Positions 1-6,972 are shown, counted from the first letter of the stretch. The stretch is 9,931 bases of DNA from an uncultured Atopobium sp. (GCA_938036925.1 CALHVU010000009.1:1-9931); one strand, 5' to 3'. Notes: a model not told the origin generated them from the sequence alone. Program-made: numbers and translations.

Positions 1-41
1 GTTGGGGATAAATCGGCCAATTTTAAGTTTTCATCCCCAAC
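1..41. repeat. Inverted repeat, 9 bp arms
   Basis: GTTGGGGAT at 1-9 is the exact reverse complement of ATCCCCAAC at 33-41, with a 23-base spacer. The arms may extend beyond the window edge. No T-run follows closely enough to call a terminator. It overlaps the possible leftward gene start at 50, so it may simply be a coincidence in coding sequence. Confidence 0.3.
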
Positions 42-50
42 TAAACGCAT
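1..50 (-). CDS. Possible start of a leftward gene (partial, runs off window)
   Basis: On the minus strand an ATG at 50 opens a frame without stops to the window edge, reading MRLVGDENLKLADLSP. An AAAAAGG ribosome-binding-like stretch sits about 6 bases before the ATG, and the upstream 130 bases are AT-rich as expected of a promoter region. Only 16 codons are visible, so no family can be assigned and chance is a real alternative. It would be transcribed in the same direction as murE, about 240 bases downstream of it. Confidence 0.3.
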   Translation of the reverse strand, partial: MRLVGDENLKLADLSP

Positions 51-292
51 TTTTTACCTTTTTCGGCACATAATTTTGAGGTCAAAAATTACGTATTCAT
101 AAGAATGCATTTTATTACACAAATATGCAGAAATCTGATTAGCGAACTAAAGAACGCACACTATTCTTCTCAATCATGCGCGGCTCAAGGATTATCTGGA
201 TCGAAGCACCATCGTCCACCAACTCACCTGCGCTTTTCTGACCCGCTCCGTCAACCTTTGCAGCGACACCCGCGTCGCCGCCGCTACCCGCG

Positions 293-1837
293 CTACCCGC
301 GCGCGGCGCGACCGGCACGCTCGTCCAGCTTGGCGCGGACAGCGGCCTTGAACGCGGCAGAATCCGTCATCCACGGAACGTGCTTGCCGCCGATAATGTT
401 GAACGGCTCGTCTCCCTTAGCCAGCAAGTACACCAGCGCTGGGCGAGGGTCGTCGTAAGCTGCAGAAACTGCCTCGTAAATGGCGTCATAGCGGTCAAGG
501 ATAATCTTGTGCGCGGCGCCCTCGGGCGTAGCCTCGGCCATCTGCGCGCAAATCACCGCAGGATCTTCCATGTTGCAGTCCTCGGTGGTGTAAATCATCA
601 GGTCCGCCCACTTGGCCGCCTCTTCCGGCAGCTCCTGGCGACGGTTGTACGCCTTGCCGCCAACAGCTCCCATGACCACATAGCGGCCATAACCAGGGAA
701 TTCTTTGGACGTTGACGAGAAAAGCTTCTGGTAGGAAAGCTTGTTGTGGGCGTAGTCGACCAAGCCCGTTACTTTGTTGTCGGGCGAGCTTAAGAGCTCC
801 ATGCGACCTGGTACCTTAACGTTCATCAGCGGAAGCACGGCGTCCTTCTCGCGAATGCCCAGGTAATCGGCAACGGTGATCGCTGCAAGAGCGTTCTCCA
901 CGTTAAAGAGGCCGGACATAGGCAGCGCAGCGGCTCCGGTCCAGGTTGGCGCATGCACGGTAAACGTGACCATGCCCTGGTGAGGGGTGATTTCGTCCGC
1001 CCAAACGGTTGCGTCGGAATCGGTTGTGGAGAAAGTCAGGACCTTCTCGCACCTCTGCGCACGCTCTATGACCTGGTCAAACATCATGGTGTTCTTGTTG
1101 ATAACGGCCACGCGGGCAAGGTCAAAAATCTTCAGCTTGCTCTCAAAGTAATCTTCAAAAGTAGGGTGTTCAACAGGGGAAATGTGATCGGTTCCAATGT
1201 TTAGGAACACCGCGACGCTCAGGTTGAGGCCAACCGTGCGGTCGTACTTGAGGCCCTGGCTGGAAATCTCCATGTCAACGTAGGGGAGGCCAGCGTCCGC
1301 GGCGTGCTTGAGATGGCGCCACAGCTCAGGCGCCTCGGGCGTGGTGTTGTGCGCGGGCTGCGTGTCCTTGCCGTCAAAGACCTCGATGCCGCCAACCACG
1401 CCGCACTTGGAGTACGGCTCGTCGCCGTCAAGAATAGCGCGCAGCATATACGAGCAGGTAGACTTGCCTTTGGTGCCCGTAATACCGATGGTGGTGAGCT
1501 TCTTGTCGGGGTGGCCCGCAACGCCTGCGGCTGCGTAGGCCATGGCAAGGCGCACGTCATCCACGCAAATGGCAGCCACGTTTGGCGCCACTGCCTGCAG
1601 CTCTTCTGTGAGAGACTGCTGGCAGAGGTACGCAACAGCCCCAGCTTCCACCGCGCTTGCTAGATACGCTGGCGAGAAACTCGCGCCCTTGCAGACAAAC
1701 AGCGAGCCAGGGGTGACCTCACGAGAATCGCTTGCAACATCGGTAAGCTGTGCGTTTTGATCCACCGCGTCAAGATGCGCGGTAGTGTACTCGATGTTCT
1801 TGCTGGTAAAGAGCGCCAGGAGCTCGTGTAATGTCAT
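293..1837 (-). CDS. murE: MurE: UDP-N-acetylmuramoyl-tripeptide synthetase, probably L-lysine type
   Basis: A 514-residue cytoplasmic Mur ligase that adds the third amino acid to UDP-MurNAc-L-Ala-D-Glu using ATP. Visible in order: the N-terminal substrate motif DSREVTPGSLF (37-47), P-loop GTKGKST (121-127), MEISSQGL (189-196), NIGTDH (213-218), a candidate carbamylated lysine K234 in FESK, VPGRMEL (342-348) linking to the C-terminal domain, and DYAHNK (361-366). The DNPR motif that marks diaminopimelate-adding MurE is absent: the aligned stretch reads TEDCNMEDP (418-426). GTKGK in the P-loop and LAKGDEPF near the end also resemble lysine-type enzymes of cocci. Lysine specificity is inference. 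The ATG at 1837 is preferred over an in-frame ATG at 1870 because AAGGA lies 9 bases upstream and the protein then starts at the family's usual MTLHELL-like position. The C-terminal tail (residues 502-514) is unusually Arg/Ala-rich. Confidence 0.93.
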   Translation of the reverse strand: MTLHELLALFTSKNIEYTTAHLDAVDQNAQLTDVASDSREVTPGSLFVCKGASFSPAYLASAVEAGAVAYLCQQSLTEELQAVAPNVAAICVDDVRLAMAYAAAGVAGHPDKKLTTIGITGTKGKSTCSYMLRAILDGDEPYSKCGVVGGIEVFDGKDTQPAHNTTPEAPELWRHLKHAADAGLPYVDMEISSQGLKYDRTVGLNLSVAVFLNIGTDHISPVEHPTFEDYFESKLKIFDLARVAVINKNTMMFDQVIERAQRCEKVLTFSTTDSDATVWADEITPHQGMVTFTVHAPTWTGAAALPMSGLFNVENALAAITVADYLGIREKDAVLPLMNVKVPGRMELLSSPDNKVTGLVDYAHNKLSYQKLFSSTSKEFPGYGRYVVMGAVGGKAYNRRQELPEEAAKWADLMIYTTEDCNMEDPAVICAQMAEATPEGAAHKIILDRYDAIYEAVSAAYDDPRPALVYLLAKGDEPFNIIGGKHVPWMTDSAAFKAAVRAKLDERAGRAARG

Positions 1838-1888
1838 CCTCAAAAGTCCTTCGATAGCTGTTTGGCGCAAGCACAGCGCCCCAAAGAC

Positions 1889-1918
1889 AGTATAAATAGT
1901 TTAGCCGTCTGCCCCCAA
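1889..1918 (-). promoter_or_regulatory. Candidate murE promoter
   Basis: On the minus strand TTGGGG (1918-1913) and TATACT (1894-1889) are separated by 18 bases, about 50 bases before the murE start at 1837. The -10 is good and the -35 weak. It is the best match in the divergent spacer between murE and the tRNA. Confidence 0.4.
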
Positions 1919-1998
1919 TTGTGCTGCCGACATCGCAACTTTCTTGGTCCTTGCACGCCAACCTCATACCTTTATGGCGAGAAAATCGTCGATTTTGC

Positions 1999-2027
1999 TT
2001 GACTCACTGAGAGCTGCGAGGTATAGT
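1999..2027 (+). promoter_or_regulatory. Promoter of the initiator tRNA gene
   Basis: TTGACT (1999-2004) and TATAGT (2022-2027) are spaced exactly 17 bases, a near-consensus sigma-70-type promoter. Transcription would begin near 2034, giving an 18-base leader before the tRNA. It is divergent from the murE promoter. Confidence 0.85.
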
Positions 2028-2051
2028 ACTTGTTCGCGCAAGCGTTTACAT

Positions 2052-2165
<114 letters not shown>

Positions 2166-2421
2166 GCTCGGCATCCGGGTGGGGCGACGCGCCATCGAAG
2201 CGGCGGCGCGATGGGCGCAGCTCCCGGTGTCGACAAGCGCTATCTCGAGTGTTGTGCGCACAAGATAAGCTGCTTGCTTAGAGCTGAAAATCTGTCTCAT
2301 GCTGCAGGAACTAGCACTCACACAAATGCATTACTGCTAGAATGTATTCACGTTGTATTTACTCAAAGGCAGGTGCACGAGGTGAAGTATTCGGAGCTTG
2401 TGAACAGCGGCGCTTCGAGAC
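2166..2421. other. Gene-poor left end of the island
   Basis: I see no convincing gene here. The left part is GC-rich and holds an imperfect inverted repeat (GCGCCATCG at 2189-2197 against CGATGGGCGC at 2209-2218). The rest is more AT-rich. An extended -10 element, TGCTAGAAT (2335-2343), has no good -35 but could start transcription of the island operon. A GTG at 2382, preceded by CACGAG, opens a frame reading VKYSELVNSG that stops at 2433-2435. It could be the 5' stub of the gene whose 3' part starts at 2422, but that is speculation. Confidence 0.4.
2335..2343 (+). promoter_or_regulatory. Candidate extended -10 promoter for the island operon
   Basis: TGCTAGAAT fits the TGn-TATAAT extended -10 pattern with one mismatch in the hexamer. 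No recognisable -35 lies 17 bases upstream (CACTCA). It is the best candidate between the tRNA terminator and the first island gene. Confidence 0.35.
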
Positions 2422-2823
2422 TTGTCGCTGGCTAGTCTAAACAGTGTTTACGAGGGTAAAGCTGGTGGGGAAACCTTCCGGCACAAAGGGAAGACCGACA
2501 TATCGATCGAAGCCGATAACAGAGCCGCTTTTGTAGCTGAATGTAAGATATGGAACGGCAAAAAGAAATTCACTGACGCTATATCTCAGCTCTTGGAGTA
2601 CTTGACTTGGCGCGATGTCAAAACAGCGCTGATAGTGTTTTCCCGGAAGCGCAGGTTTGACGATGTCCTCGCACATGTGAGCAATGCCCTTCAGTCACAT
2701 GAAGATATCCGCAGTTTCAAGGCTATCGATAAGAACGAACTCGACTGCCAGTTCGTGAGAAGCGATAAACCTGGCCAGATTACTTACGTGCGGGTTTTGG
2801 TTTTCGACTTGTACTCGAAATAA
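2422..2823 (+). CDS. PD-(D/E)XK nuclease-like protein, N-terminally truncated
   Basis: The 133-residue frame carries a nuclease-like core: D26 in GKTDI, E40-C-K42 in AECKIW, then Q56-LLE-Y60, a QxxxY arrangement known from PD-(D/E)XK nucleases. From memory of such proteins, the stretch from YEGKAGGETF through LTWRD to VLVFDLYSK resembles the C-terminal part of a longer, little-characterised family; no search was possible. Truncation is suggested because the frame remains protein-like upstream (AALRD) to a TGA at 2401, the only usable start is a TTG at 2422, and no good ribosome site precedes it. The catalytic residues are retained, so a small active protein is not excluded. Its TAA (2821-2823) overlaps the first A of mcrB's AGGAGG, so translation is probably coupled. 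It may be a pseudogene remnant or an accessory nuclease of the McrBC module. Confidence 0.6.
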   Translation: MSLASLNSVYEGKAGGETFRHKGKTDISIEADNRAAFVAECKIWNGKKKFTDAISQLLEYLTWRDVKTALIVFSRKRRFDDVLAHVSNALQSHEDIRSFKAIDKNELDCQFVRSDKPGQITYVRVLVFDLYSK

Positions 2824-2834
2824 GGAGGGAAACT

Positions 2835-5033
2835 GTGGACAACGTGGCGATACAGATAGACAGTCAACACTCGTGGACGGGCTTCTACCAGAAACTCGCA
2901 GACAAGCTGCTGGCTTACAGGAATGACCGACAGACACTCATCTCCATGTTGAACGACGCGTATTCGCGCATTGGGATGCAACTGCCCAAGCTCGAGGCAG
3001 ATGAGCTGAATGATATTGACCCGTTCACCGTCTTCGGCCTCTTCAATAAGGGCATCACGGATGCAAACCGACGGAAGATCATCGCCGGCATCGCCGAGGT
3101 GTTTGGCATTGCGGCGGACCAACCCTCAGATTTCGAGGGCATTCCCGTGCTCAATAACCTCAACGCGACCTTCTATGCCTTCGCCAACGACAATCGGCGC
3201 GGTGAGCACGACATCGACAACCTCTGGCTCGTGTTCGAGACCGAGGTTGCACTAACCGCTAACAATAGCGAGGAGAACCGAAAGGCCTTTGTCGAGGCAT
3301 TCAATGCCACTGTCACCCAGTTCACGCTTGGATGGAAGCTCACGATAGGCCTCTTCTGGGCAAGGCCCTACAGCTTCATCAGTTTGGACTCACGTAACCG
3401 CTGGTTCATGGCCGACGTCGCAAAGGCTGGTATAGCCATCGCCGACATAGTACCGAAGGAGAAGGACTCGTCGATTCACGACGGAGAGCGCTATCTAGCC
3501 ATTTGCGACACCATCAAGTCGAAGCTCGGAAGCGGCGAATGTCCGTATGCAGACTTCCCCTCGCTGACGGCTGCCGCCTTCGTGGAGTCCGAGCGCGTCA
3601 ACCAGGAGAGGAAGGCTGCTGAGAAGGCCGCAGCCGAAAAGGCTGAGGAAAACGCCCTCGGAGACGAGGGAGTCATGACCACGCACTACTGGACCTACTC
3701 CCCGGGAGATGGCGCCGCGAGGTGGGACGACTTCTACGCACGCGGCGTGATGGGCATTGGCTGGAGCAAAGTTGGCAACGTTGAGCAATACGCCAGCAAG
3801 GAAGACATCCGCAAAAGCCTGCGCACCGTGTATAGCAACAAGTACTCGCAGAAGAACTCCGCGCTCGCACTCTGGCAGTTCTCGCGCGAGCTTAAGCCGG
3901 GCGACATCGTCTTCGCAAAACGGGGGCGCAGCGTGATAGTAGGCCGCGGTGTCGTCGAGGGAGGCTACCAATTCGACGAGAACGGCGACTCCTATCCGAA
4001 CATCCGTAGGGTGCGCTGGACGCACAGCGGAGAGTGGCATACAGAAGACCTCCTCGCCATGAAAACATTGACGGACATCACTGCCTACCCCGACCTTGTT
4101 GCGAAGCTCGACTCGTTCTTTGAAAGTGAAGACAGCGAAACCGAGGAAGATGCAGGAGAACCCGTATACCCGGCGTACACGCCCGAAGACTTCCTCTCGG
4201 AGGTCTACATGAGCGCCGAGCGCTACGGAACCCTCGTCAACGTCCTGCACGCAAAGAAGAACCTCATCCTGCAGGGCGCCCCGGGTGTGGGCAAGACCTT
4301 CGCCGCCAAGCGCCTCGCCTACTCCATGATGGGTGCGAAGGATTCGGAGCGCGTGATGATGGTGCAGTTCCATCAGAGCTATAGCTACGAGGACTTCATA
4401 GAGGGGTTCCGCCCGAACGCGCAAGGTTTCGACCTTGAGAAGGGTGCGTTCTACAGCTTCTGCAAGAAGGCGCAAGACGATTCGGACAACGACTACTTCT
4501 TCATCATCGACGAGATCAACCGCGGCAACCTCTCGAAGATCTTCGGGGAGCTGTTCATGCTCATCGAGAACGACAAGCGCGGACCCAGGAACACGCTGCA
4601 GCTCCTCTACTCGCACGAGCTGTTCTACGTCCCAAGCAACGTCTACCTCATAGGCATGATGAACACGGCGGACCGCTCGCTCGCCATGCTCGATTATGCC
4701 CTGCGCCGCCGCTTCGCGTTCTTCGACCTTCTCCCCGCCTTCGACACGGAGAGCTTCATCGCGTACCAGGAGGGGCTTGCCAGCGAGAAGTTCGACAGGC
4801 TCGTCGCCTGCGTCGTGAAGCTGAATGGGGCAATCGCAACCGACGAGTCACTGGGCGACGGCTTCTGCATCGGCCACAGCTACTTCTGCCGCATGTTCCC
4901 AGACGACGTGACAGATGAGAAGCTCTCGGAAATCGTCGACTACGAGCTCGTGCCGATGCTACGCGAATACTGGTTCGATGAGCCCCCCAAGGTCGACGAA
5001 TGGGCAGGCAAGCTGCGCAGGTCCATCCAGTGA
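2835..5033 (+). CDS. mcrB: McrB-type GTPase/AAA+ motor of a modification-dependent restriction system, with EVE-like domain
   Basis: A 732-residue cytoplasmic restriction motor subunit. Residues 1-250 form an N-terminal domain seen in large McrB proteins (W14 in HSWTGFY, D60-G73 DIDPFTVFGLFNKG). Residues 252-278 are a charged Ala/Lys/Glu linker. Residues 281-440 look like an EVE/PUA-type modified-base reader (HYWTYSPGDGA, FYARGVMGIGW). The AAA+ motor follows: Walker A GAPGVGKT (481-488), Walker B and McrB signature DEINRG (559-564), sensor region MNTADRS (609-615) and arginines RRRFAF (624-629). In McrBC systems McrB binds modified DNA, hydrolyses GTP and translocates while McrC cleaves; GTP specificity here is inferred from the family. 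The GTG start follows AGGAGG (2823-2828) by 6 bases. Its stop overlaps the mcrC start (GTGA). An internal ATG at 2835+840 (3675) with GAGGGAG before it could give a shorter form. Confidence 0.92.
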   Translation: MDNVAIQIDSQHSWTGFYQKLADKLLAYRNDRQTLISMLNDAYSRIGMQLPKLEADELNDIDPFTVFGLFNKGITDANRRKIIAGIAEVFGIAADQPSDFEGIPVLNNLNATFYAFANDNRRGEHDIDNLWLVFETEVALTANNSEENRKAFVEAFNATVTQFTLGWKLTIGLFWARPYSFISLDSRNRWFMADVAKAGIAIADIVPKEKDSSIHDGERYLAICDTIKSKLGSGECPYADFPSLTAAAFVESERVNQERKAAEKAAAEKAEENALGDEGVMTTHYWTYSPGDGAARWDDFYARGVMGIGWSKVGNVEQYASKEDIRKSLRTVYSNKYSQKNSALALWQFSRELKPGDIVFAKRGRSVIVGRGVVEGGYQFDENGDSYPNIRRVRWTHSGEWHTEDLLAMKTLTDITAYPDLVAKLDSFFESEDSETEEDAGEPVYPAYTPEDFLSEVYMSAERYGTLVNVLHAKKNLILQGAPGVGKTFAAKRLAYSMMGAKDSERVMMVQFHQSYSYEDFIEGFRPNAQGFDLEKGAFYSFCKKAQDDSDNDYFFIIDEINRGNLSKIFGELFMLIENDKRGPRNTLQLLYSHELFYVPSNVYLIGMMNTADRSLAMLDYALRRRFAFFDLLPAFDTESFIAYQEGLASEKFDRLVACVVKLNGAIATDESLGDGFCIGHSYFCRMFPDDVTDEKLSEIVDYELVPMLREYWFDEPPKVDEWAGKLRRSIQ
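3661..3677 (+). promoter_or_regulatory. Possible internal ribosome site and start for a short McrB form
   Basis: GAGGGAG at 3666-3672 lies just before the in-frame ATG at 3675-3677, exactly at the start of the EVE-like domain and after the charged linker. Initiation here would yield a 452-residue protein with EVE and AAA+ parts but no N-terminal domain. E. coli mcrB makes a short form from an internal start, though that form lacks the DNA-binding part. The spacing to the ATG is on the short side. Confidence 0.3.
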
Positions 5034-6085
5034 TTCGGATACAGAACATCTACCACATGCTCGCCTACGCGTTCCAGACTCTGCAAGGGCAGGGATACCG
5101 CGACATCGCAGTCGAGGAGTTCGAAAACACCGCCGACCTTCTCGCCGAAATACTAGCGCGGGGCGTGAGCTTGCAGCTCAAGCGCGGCCTTGGCCAAGAA
5201 TACGTTGACTACGAGGAGGCTCTTTCCTCCCCGAGGGGAAAGATAGAACTGTCCGAGTCCCTGAAGACGCGCTCGATCCTCCGCAGGCAGCTGGTCTGCA
5301 GCTACGACGAGCTCAGCACGGACACGCGCATGAACCGCATCCTCAAAGCGACAATTGCGCTCCTGGTCCGCTCGGACATAGACAGGACACGCAAGAAGGC
5401 GCTCCGGCGGCTGCTCCCATACTTCACCGACGTGGACGATGTGGACCTTTCGAGCGAGGACTGGCACATGCGCTTCGACCGGAACAACCAGACCTACCGT
5501 ATGCTCATGAACGTGTGCTGGCTTGTCGTGAAGGGCCTCCTCCAGACGCGGGAGGACGGGAGCCTCCGCATGATGGACTTCCTCGATGAGCAGCGCATGA
5601 GCCACCTGTACGAGAAGTTCATCCTCGAATACTACAGGCGCGAGCACCCGAAGCTCTCCGCAGGAGCTCTGTACATCGATTGGGCTCTCGATGACGGCTT
5701 CGATGATATGCTCCCCGCCATGCACACTGACATAACGCTCGAGCAGGGCACGACTGTCCTCATCATCGACGCGAAGTACTACAGCCGCACAATGCAACAG
5801 CAGTTTGATAAGCGAAGCGTCCATTCGAGTAACCTGTACCAGATCTTCACCTACGTGAAGAACAAGGAAGTGGAGCTTTCCAGTATCCCCAAAGCCCACA
5901 GTGTATCGGGCATGCTGCTCTACGCAAAGACCGACGAAGAAATTCAGCCTGATGGTGTGTACCAGATGAGCGGCAACCAGATAAGCGTGAGGACGCTCGA
6001 TCTCAACCAGCCTTTTGAGGAGATACGCTCGCAGCTCGATGGAATTGCCAAGGCATATTTTTCAAAGGAGGCAACCTGTGTTTGA
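5030..6085 (+). CDS. mcrC: McrC-type nuclease subunit
   Basis: A 351-residue partner of McrB that supplies DNA cleavage and stimulates GTP hydrolysis. The start at GTG 5030 gives the family-typical opening IRIQNIYHMLAYAFQ and overlaps the mcrB stop as GTGA, so it is translationally coupled. A longer frame from ATG 5000 lacks support and would lie inside mcrB. Features: RGLGQEY near residue 55, a helical middle part, and the C-terminal PD-(D/E)XK core with D234 in MHTDI and D247-A-K249 in LIIDAKYY, followed by a QIFTYVKNKE helix. All catalytic residues are present and there is no frameshift. The 3' end contains the AAAGGAGG site for the next gene. Length and order are typical of McrC. Confidence 0.92.
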   Translation: MIRIQNIYHMLAYAFQTLQGQGYRDIAVEEFENTADLLAEILARGVSLQLKRGLGQEYVDYEEALSSPRGKIELSESLKTRSILRRQLVCSYDELSTDTRMNRILKATIALLVRSDIDRTRKKALRRLLPYFTDVDDVDLSSEDWHMRFDRNNQTYRMLMNVCWLVVKGLLQTREDGSLRMMDFLDEQRMSHLYEKFILEYYRREHPKLSAGALYIDWALDDGFDDMLPAMHTDITLEQGTTVLIIDAKYYSRTMQQQFDKRSVHSSNLYQIFTYVKNKEVELSSIPKAHSVSGMLLYAKTDEEIQPDGVYQMSGNQISVRTLDLNQPFEEIRSQLDGIAKAYFSKEATCV

Positions 6086-6506
6086 AGGACTGACGAAGCA
6101 CCTGCCTGCCATTGAGAAAGCCGAGAGATTTGGCAACTGGGTCGTAGACCGAGAGAGCAAGGGCACTATGGATGACCCAATTCAGATGCCTTACGTGGAC
6201 TACGAAACGACAGTCACGAATGTTGAACAGGCAATCTACGACTTTGCGGACGAGCATCCCGAATATGAACTCACGCATTACCGCGACATACTCGAGCGCA
6301 ATGGGCTTGAGTGGGGCAGCCAGGCAATGTCCAGAGCAGACGTGTCGGATCTCGACGGCCAGGCGGTGATGGCACTTCTGCTGGGAGCCGTGAGGGCAGA
6401 ACGCTTCTGCGACGGAGCGCTACTTGGCTTCTTTGAGGACGGGAGCATTAGACGCTGGCTGTTGAGGCTGCGCGAGATTGACAATGGAGGCAGCAATGAG
6501 CGATGA
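6078..6506 (+). CDS. DUF6508-like small protein, unknown function
   Basis: A 142-residue soluble protein without signal or membrane segment. The GTG at 6078 is chosen because AAAGGAGG (6065-6072) lies 6 bases upstream and the protein then begins FEGLTKHLPAIEKAERFGNW; upstream in-frame ATGs at 6015 and 6039 lie within mcrC and lack such a site. The C-terminal signature VMALLLGAVRAERFCDGALLGFFEDGSIRRWL (written here in parts: MALLLGAVRAERFCDG, ALLGFFEDGSIRRWL) is what I recognise as the DUF6508 type, recalled rather than searched. It overlaps mcrC by 8 bases and the next ORF by 11, so it is part of the McrBC operon. A role as accessory or regulator of the restriction module is inference from position only. 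The sequence looks intact and shows no obvious catalytic motif. Confidence 0.75.
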   Translation: MFEGLTKHLPAIEKAERFGNWVVDRESKGTMDDPIQMPYVDYETTVTNVEQAIYDFADEHPEYELTHYRDILERNGLEWGSQAMSRADVSDLDGQAVMALLLGAVRAERFCDGALLGFFEDGSIRRWLLRLREIDNGGSNER

Positions 6507-6773
6507 CTTGAGCTTCGCCATAGAGATACCTTGCGATGAGGATGGGTTCGTCTTGCTGCAATGCCCCTGTGCTTCAGGTTCGCGCTGATTGCCTCATGCG
6601 ACCTCTTGTCAATGCTCTTTCTCATGGCCGTCTGGCTTCTCGTGTTGGGGGATCCGATCTCAAGGCGAGACGGAGTCAGTGTACGAAAGGACTGCCAAAA
6701 TGAAGTTGGAGATGTAGAAGAAATAGATTTCTACAGAACGTTGGAGATGCAAAAGCACAAAGCGCCTAATTAG
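6496..6773 (+). pseudogene. Broken small gene, probable zinc-ribbon protein remnant
   Basis: An ATG at 6496 with GGAGG (6486-6490) five bases upstream starts MSDDLSFAIEIPCDEDGFVL and then LQCPCASGSR, with a stop at 6586-6588 after 30 residues. The start and ribosome site are well formed, but the protein ends just where a zinc ribbon (C-P-x-C) would begin. Reading the next bases in the frame of 6561 gives CPLCF and continues to TAG at 6771-6773, ending in CQNEVGDVEEIDFYRTL, which looks more like a real protein tail. The middle makes sense in neither frame. This fits a gene with at least one indel after codon 22 and further decay. A genuine 30-residue peptide is the alternative. It overlaps the upstream gene by 11 bases and is the last unit of the island operon. 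Confidence 0.45.
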
Positions 6774-6830
6774 TACAGTATGCTCAGGTGAGATAGATGA
6801 AAAAAATTTTCGAAACCTCTATCCTAATTT

Positions 6831-6914
6831 GCTCATAACCCGAAGATCGTAGGTTCAAATCCTGCCCCCGCGACCATAAGAATTTTAAAACCCGTCCTCG
6901 GCGGGTTTTTTGTT
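6831..6914 (+). repeat. Right direct repeat (attR-like): tRNA-fMet 3' fragment plus terminator
   Basis: It repeats 2083-2165 with three substitutions and one inserted A. Positions 6831-6876 are the tRNA 3' fragment from the anticodon loop through CCA. There is no matching 5' half upstream (TCCTAATTT precedes it), so this copy cannot form a tRNA. In a tRNA-targeted integration this end holds the original chromosomal 3' half displaced by the island. Confidence 0.85.
6887..6911 (+). terminator. Duplicated intrinsic terminator, probably bidirectional
   Basis: AAAACCCGTC (6887-6896) pairs with GGCGGGTTTT (6900-6909) around CTC, with one G-T wobble, followed by T to 6911. On the minus strand the same stem is followed by TTTTAAAATT, so it can also stop leftward transcription. 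It lies between the rightward island operon and the leftward esterase gene. Confidence 0.8.
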
Positions 6915-6930
6915 AGCAATTAACGCTACT

Positions 6931-6972
6931 CAGGCAAGTCACTATGACAGCCCAGGCAAGCCACTTTGACAG
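6931..6972. repeat. Two 20-bp imperfect direct repeats, 22-bp period
   Basis: CAGGCAAGTCACTATGACAG (6931-6950) and CAGGCAAGCCACTTTGACAG (6953-6972) differ at two positions. They sit between the right island end and the 3' end of the esterase gene. Adjacent roughly 20-bp repeats of the TGTCA type (minus strand) recall the multiple terminal repeats of IS21-family elements, so this may be the end of a lost insertion. A protein-binding site is the alternative. No transposase gene is nearby. Confidence 0.6.

Noticed and set aside
105..458. Plus-strand frame across the murE 3' end
   Set aside because: Arg/Pro-rich low-quality translation, no ribosome site, overlaps murE antisense.
2211..2435. 74-codon frame at the island's left end
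   Set aside because: No ribosome site at its start and an unconvincing sequence; only its last codons from the GTG at 2382 might be a gene stub.
3495..4616. Long minus-strand frame (373 codons) opposite mcrB
   Set aside because: It lies wholly antisense to a gene with complete AAA+ motifs, has Val/Leu/Arg-rich mirror-coding composition and no ribosome site; it is a shadow of high-GC codon use.
5000..5029. McrC starting at the upstream ATG
   Set aside because: The ten extra residues read from mcrB coding sequence without a ribosome site, while the GTG at 5030 gives the usual McrC N-terminus and a stop-start overlap.
5153..5899. Minus-strand frame (248 codons) opposite mcrC
   Set aside because: Antisense to intact mcrC with its catalytic residues; no family features of its own.
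6831..6876. A second tRNA-fMet gene
   Set aside because: Only the 3' part from the anticodon loop is present; there is no D-arm or 5' acceptor strand, so no cloverleaf can form.
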